36,835 bases of DNA from an uncultured Erysipelotrichaceae bacterium (GTDB lineage Bacteria > Bacillota_I > Bacilli_A > RF39 > UBA660). The stretch's first letter is position 1; the number at the start of each line of letters is the position of its first letter. The stretch is from contig CACXGX010000097.1 of assembly GCA_902767365.1 (NCBI GenBank), positions 1 through 36,835 of the forward strand. The letters run 5' to 3'. Both the position numbers and the translations under genes were made by a program. A model generated the notes under the pieces. It saw nothing but the letters and a program-made list of their open reading frames with translations, had not been told where the DNA came from and made no database searches. Positions 33,731 to 36,835 of the stretch are shown here, one piece after another.

Positions 33731-34438
33731 CCTACCCTAAATAAAAGTTTTAAGTTTCAAAGCAATTGGCCAATGAATAATTCTCAAGTATATATACTTA
33801 GTTCTATTTTAAATGATATGAATAATGATTCAGAAAAAACAGTTGTTGAAAATGAAAATGGATTTGTTATTAATACTAAAGTTAATTATCCAAATAATAT
33901 TGGTTTAAAAAGTCAAAAAATATATGTTGATGCTGATGCAAATATAAGTAAAATAGAGGTATTAAATGATGATGGAATAGTTGAAATGGTGATGAAGTTT
34001 GAAAAAATAGATACAAATCCTTCTTTTGAAAATGATTTTTTCAACTTAGATAGTATTATTTCAAATATTGATGTTAATGAAAGTGATGAAACTTTATCGA
34101 TTGATAGCATTATTTATCCTCTTTATATTCCAAGCGGAACAGTTTTATCAAATGAAGAAAAGATTCAAAAAGATAATGGAGAAAGAATAATATTAACTTT
34201 TGATGGAGAGAAACCTTTCCTGTTAGTAGAAGAAACAGTTAAAGCTGATAAAGATTTTTCAATTATTCCTATATTTGGTGAACCAACTTTTTTAAATGAT
34301 ACTGTTGGTGCTATTACTGATAATTCTGTTAATTGGATAAGTGGTGGAATAGAATATTATTTAGTATCAGATGTTATGGGGAAAACAGAACTTATGGAAA
34401 TAGCTAATTCTATTAGTACTATTCCAATAATGAAATAG
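33731..34438 (+). pseudogene. 3' part of the interrupted LolA/DUF4367-type lipoprotein gene
   Basis: Reading from the repeat gives VIT then PTLNKSFKFQSNWPMNNSQVYI, which continues the 5' part at 29670 without any lost or gained base. The ATG at 33773 that begins the longest open frame is internal and has no ribosome binding site. The rejoined protein has 329 residues: lipobox, a LolA-like beta domain including SFKFQSNWP, and a C-terminal DUF4367 segment (VNWISGGIEYYLVSDVMGKTELMEIANSI). That architecture resembles sporulation/germination lipoproteins YdcC and GerS. Without excision this part is unlikely to be translated or exported. Confidence 0.85.
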
Positions 34439-34748
34439 TTCTTTTTTTCTTTTTTTGATAATATAGATGATGTATATGGGTGATACAAGAAAATTTTATT
34501 TTGATTGGCTAACAATTGATGATTTATTAGAAGAATTTGAAAACGAGATAAATATTATTTCTTAAGTGTAAAATGAATAATAATCTGGAATTTTGTGATG
34601 AAAGTGTTATAAAGTACTTGCTAGTAATGAATATTAAAAAAATAATTAATAGGATTTTTATACTTTTTAATTATTTGAAAATAAAGTAAAATTAAGTATT
34701 TTGTTTGCATTTTAAGTTATACGTGTTATAATTTTTTTGGTGATTGGT
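34439..34748 (+). other. 310-nt stretch with two doubtful micro-ORFs
   Basis: A weak stem, ACTATT/AATAGT (34418-34423 with 34434-34439), followed by T-runs may terminate the lipoprotein gene. Two short open frames exist: 34476-34565 (29 residues; WLTIDDLLEEFENEINI, acidic and amphipathic) and 34573-34689 (38 residues, hydrophobic/basic C-terminus). Neither has a clear ribosome binding site, so I do not call them genes. The rest is AT-rich up to the promoter at 34705-34732. Confidence 0.4.
34705..34732 (+). promoter_or_regulatory. Putative extended -10 promoter
   Basis: TTGCAT (34705-34710), 16 nt, then TGTTATAAT with the -10 at 34727-34732. The ATG at 34749 is only 16 nt beyond the -10, so the mRNA leader would be about 10 nt and hold little more than the ribosome binding site. 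Confidence 0.6.
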
Positions 34749-35270
34749 ATGAGTAAAAAAAATAAATTAAAGAAATATGATAAGGTAAAAAGTTATTCTA
34801 GTGATTCTGATGAAATGATGAGAATGTTAAAGGTGTTAGGAGTTGTAGTATTATGTCTAGCCGCATTCTATTTAGTGTTTGCTATTTCTACAGGAGAAAT
34901 TAGTTTTGGTAAAAAAGATACAAAAGTTAATGATGAAATTCAAAATATTGAGATTCTAGCAGGTACTACTTTTTCAAGAATTGATAGTGAATATTATGTT
35001 TTAATGTATGATTTTTCTAAAGGTGATTCATCAATTTATTCTAATATTTATGATATAAGTGGTAATGTTTCTTCAACGAAAATGTATTTAGTTGACTTAG
35101 GTAAGAAATTTAATTCTTCTTATATTACTGATGATAAGTCTAAAGTTAATATAAGTGATATAAATAATTTAAAAGTTGTTAATGGAACTATGATTAAAGT
35201 ACAAGATGGTAAGGGAGTATCTTATTCTATAGGAATAGATGATATAAAGAAAGAATTAACTAGTAATTAA
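34749..35270 (+). CDS. Single-pass membrane protein, thioredoxin-fold-like ectodomain possible
   Basis: The 173-residue protein has a basic cytoplasmic head (about 1-25), a membrane helix (about 27-45) and an external domain. The segment EILAGTTFSRIDSEYYVLMYDF...YSNIYDISG...YLVDLGKKFNSSYI reads like the beta-alpha core of a thioredoxin-like fold but lacks any CxxC or Cys pair, so it would not be redox-active. I do not recognise a named family. The ATG at 34749 is chosen over the TTG/GTG at 34737/34740 because GGTGAT lies just upstream. It has its own promoter and terminator. Confidence 0.6.
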   Translation: MSKKNKLKKYDKVKSYSSDSDEMMRMLKVLGVVVLCLAAFYLVFAISTGEISFGKKDTKVNDEIQNIEILAGTTFSRIDSEYYVLMYDFSKGDSSIYSNIYDISGNVSSTKMYLVDLGKKFNSSYITDDKSKVNISDINNLKVVNGTMIKVQDGKGVSYSIGIDDIKKELTSN

Positions 35271-35275
35271 TAATT

Positions 35276-35302
35276 AAGCAAAATTAAATTTTTGCTTTTT
35301 TT
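35276..35302 (+). terminator. Rho-independent terminator
   Basis: AAGCAAAA (35276-35283) and TTTTGCTT (35290-35297) form an 8-bp stem with a 6-nt loop and T-run. It separates the membrane-protein gene from ctpA. Confidence 0.75.
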
Positions 35303-35345
35303 TATTTATTATTGTGATAAAATTATAATAGATGAGGTGAATGAT

Positions 35346-36659
35346 ATGGCAGAAGAAAAGAAAAAGACTAATAGAAAAAAACCTGCTAGTAAAAAAGTAG
35401 AAGTTAAGGAAGAAGAAAAGAATGTAAAAGAAGAAAAAAAAGTAAAAGAAGAAAAAAATGTAAAAGAAGAATCTAAAGAAACAGAAGTAGTTGGTTTTAA
35501 ATTATGGGAAGTAATAGTAGTTATGATTGTTACTACTTTACTTGGATTATTTATCGGTAGTTATTTTACTTATAGTAAATATAATGGTAGAAGGGCCTCA
35601 TGTAAGTCTGTTAGAAAAGATATGGAAGAGATTGCTTCTGTTTATGATGATATAGTTAATGATTTTTATGGTGAAATAGATAAAGATGAAATAAAAAAAT
35701 CAGCTATAGTGGGAATGGTTAATGGATTGGGAGATAAATATTCGGCTTATATTGATAATGATGCAGCTACTAGTTTGGAAGAAGAATTAAAAGGTAAATT
35801 TGTAGGATTAGGTGTACAAATTACTGGAAATGATAAGGGACAAGTATATGTAATGTCTGTATTTGAAGGATCTCCTGCAGATACATTTGGAATAAAACCT
35901 CTTGATATAATTACTAAGGTAGATAATGAGGAATATACTAGTGATAAAATAAATGAAATGTCTAAAAAAATTAAGAGTTCTAAACCTGGGGACAAAAAGA
36001 CATTTGAAATAATGAGAGATGGAAAAATTTTAACTATTGAGGTTACTTTAGATGAAGTAATATTAAAGTCTGTAAATTCATATCATGTTTCTAGAAAAGA
36101 TAAGCAAATTGGAATAATGGTTATTAGTACTTTTGCTGAAAATACCTATGATCAAGTTGTAGAAGAGTATAAGAAGTTAAAAGAAGTTGGAATTTCTTCA
36201 TTAGTTTTAGACTTTAGAGGAAATGGTGGAGGATATTTAACAAGTGCTAATGATATTGCTTCTTTATTTCTTGATAAAGATATGGTTATATATAGAAAAA
36301 CTGATGGTGATAAAACTGAAATAATTAAGAATGATAAAGATAAAGTAATTGATATTCCAGTTGTATTATTGGTAGATGGCGCTACTGCATCGGGGTCTGA
36401 ACTTGTTGTGTCAAGTTTACATGAAAATTTAAATTCTGAAATAGTAGGAACTAGAACTTATGGAAAAGGTTTAGTTCAAAAATTACAAAATATAGGTGAA
36501 GAGAAATTTATTAAATATAGTGTTCAAGAATGGTTAACTTCAAAAGGTGAGAAGGTTGAAGGAGTTGGAATTGCTCCAACAATTGAAATCGGTTTTGACG
36601 AAAGCTTAGATTATGATAATCAATTAGAAACTGCTATTGATATAGCTGCTAATAAATAA
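35346..36659 (+). CDS. ctpA: C-terminal processing protease, S41 family (CtpA)
   Basis: A 437-residue serine protease with a highly charged cytoplasmic N-terminus (KEEKNVKEE repeats, about 15-48), one membrane helix (about 57-75), a PDZ domain (about 150-235, starting GVQITGNDKGQVYVMSVFEGSPA) and an S41 catalytic core. The catalytic Ser is at about 349 in GATASGSE and the Lys at about 374 in YGKGLVQ, the usual 25-residue spacing. Such enzymes cut exported or membrane proteins near their C-termini. The ATG at 35346 is chosen because GAGGTGA lies upstream; the earlier in-frame start at 35292 falls in the preceding terminator. A strong terminator follows. Confidence 0.92.
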   Translation: MAEEKKKTNRKKPASKKVEVKEEEKNVKEEKKVKEEKNVKEESKETEVVGFKLWEVIVVMIVTTLLGLFIGSYFTYSKYNGRRASCKSVRKDMEEIASVYDDIVNDFYGEIDKDEIKKSAIVGMVNGLGDKYSAYIDNDAATSLEEELKGKFVGLGVQITGNDKGQVYVMSVFEGSPADTFGIKPLDIITKVDNEEYTSDKINEMSKKIKSSKPGDKKTFEIMRDGKILTIEVTLDEVILKSVNSYHVSRKDKQIGIMVISTFAENTYDQVVEEYKKLKEVGISSLVLDFRGNGGGYLTSANDIASLFLDKDMVIYRKTDGDKTEIIKNDKDKVIDIPVVLLVDGATASGSELVVSSLHENLNSEIVGTRTYGKGLVQKLQNIGEEKFIKYSVQEWLTSKGEKVEGVGIAPTIEIGFDESLDYDNQLETAIDIAANK

Positions 36660-36665
36660 TTGCTA

Positions 36666-36703
36666 AAAAAGTAGAAAAGGGATGACTTTTTCTACTTTTT
36701 ATT
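36666..36703 (+). terminator. Rho-independent terminator after ctpA
   Basis: AAAAAGTAGAAAA (36666-36678) and TTTTCTACTTTTT (36688-36700) form a 13-bp stem with a 9-nt loop. The flanking A and T runs may allow use from both directions. Confidence 0.8.
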
Positions 36704-36713
36704 TAAAAAGTGC

Positions 36714-36742
36714 TTGATTTTATTGGATAGTAGTGATATACT
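36714..36742 (+). promoter_or_regulatory. Strong putative promoter for the downstream leader RNA
   Basis: TTGATT (36714-36719), a 17-nt spacer and TATACT (36737-36742) with an upstream TG (TGATATACT) form one of the best promoters in the window. Transcription would begin near 36749. Confidence 0.65.
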
Positions 36743-36748
36743 TTTAAG

Positions 36749-36835
36749 CGTGTGGCTGCTTAGATGTGTGAGGTTGCTGATACGCCAGGCGAAGTTGCAA
36801 GGCAAAAATCAGGTTATTTACACGGAGCAAGTCTA
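36749..36835 (+). ncRNA. Structured 5' leader, resembling the S10 (rpsJ) operon leader of Bacilli (cut by window end)
   Basis: The last 87 nt are clearly richer in GC than the rest. GCGTGT (36748-36753) can pair with ATACGC (36780-36785), and a GCC/GGC helix lies just after. The run GAGGTTGCTGATACGCC, the TTGCAAGGCAA segment and CACGGAGCAAGTCTA look like what I remember of leaders upstream of rpsJ in lactic acid bacteria and relatives. There is no ORF. Identification is from memory of similar leaders; the downstream gene is outside the window. Confidence 0.5.

Noticed and set aside
33773-34438. Open frame from the ATG at 33773 as an independent gene
   Set aside because: No ribosome binding site or signal peptide; the frame is open upstream to the attachment core and continues the lipoprotein coding sequence from 29670.

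Overview
The window is AT-rich DNA in the standard genetic code: TGG encodes Trp and TGA works as a stop. Genes are packed on the + strand, with strong GGAGG-type ribosome binding sites and hairpin plus T-run terminators. The gene content (SipW-like signal peptidase, CdaA/CdaR, class I aldolase, DUF378, CtpA followed by what looks like a ribosomal-protein leader) suggests a low-GC member of the Bacilli, possibly one of the uncultured gut lineages near RF39 or Erysipelotrichales. That placement is inferred from gene content and style, not from a marker phylogeny.

Layout. 5-4739 is a surface-protein operon: a small protein with a SipW-type signal peptide, a multi-pass S26 signal peptidase with a Ser/His pair, and a large surface protein ending in BspA/DUF285 repeats. 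4839-14518 is a glycan operon: a 2558-residue cyclic beta-1,2-glucan synthase-like protein (GT84 to GH94), glucose-6-phosphate isomerase and a slipin, preceded by an 8-bp inverted repeat. 14689-17844 is a second surface operon: a Listeria-Bacteroides-repeat protein, a small membrane protein that shares its C-terminal domain, and a frameshifted BspA-type protein. Another decayed gene lies at 17960-18431. 18476-20400 holds a thioredoxin-like membrane protein, a YfcE-type phosphoesterase, guanylate kinase and tRNA-Thr(CGT). 20580-25296 holds five poorly characterised genes, the last of them DUF7666-like. 25380-29292 holds class I fructose-bisphosphate aldolase, an unknown membrane protein with CdaA and CdaR (c-di-AMP synthesis), and a convergent DUF378 gene. 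34749-36835 holds a membrane protein, CtpA protease, and the start of a structured leader RNA resembling the Bacilli S10-operon leader.

The most interesting region is 29389-34438. A LolA/DUF4367-type lipoprotein gene (YdcC/GerS-like) is cut in two by a compact element of about 4.06 kb. The element is bounded by a 10-bp palindromic direct repeat, TGTTATAACA, at 29661-29670 and 33721-33730. Joining the flanks across one copy of the repeat restores a single 329-codon reading frame. The element encodes a large serine recombinase that ends exactly at the right repeat, a 34-residue ORF upstream of it, and a three-gene operon. That operon encodes two WXG100-size proteins (WKG and WIS motifs) and a 504-residue low-complexity-linked protein. 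No relaxase, replication, phage structural or type VII secretion ATPase gene is present in it. It looks like a minimal integrative element whose precise excision would switch the lipoprotein gene back on.
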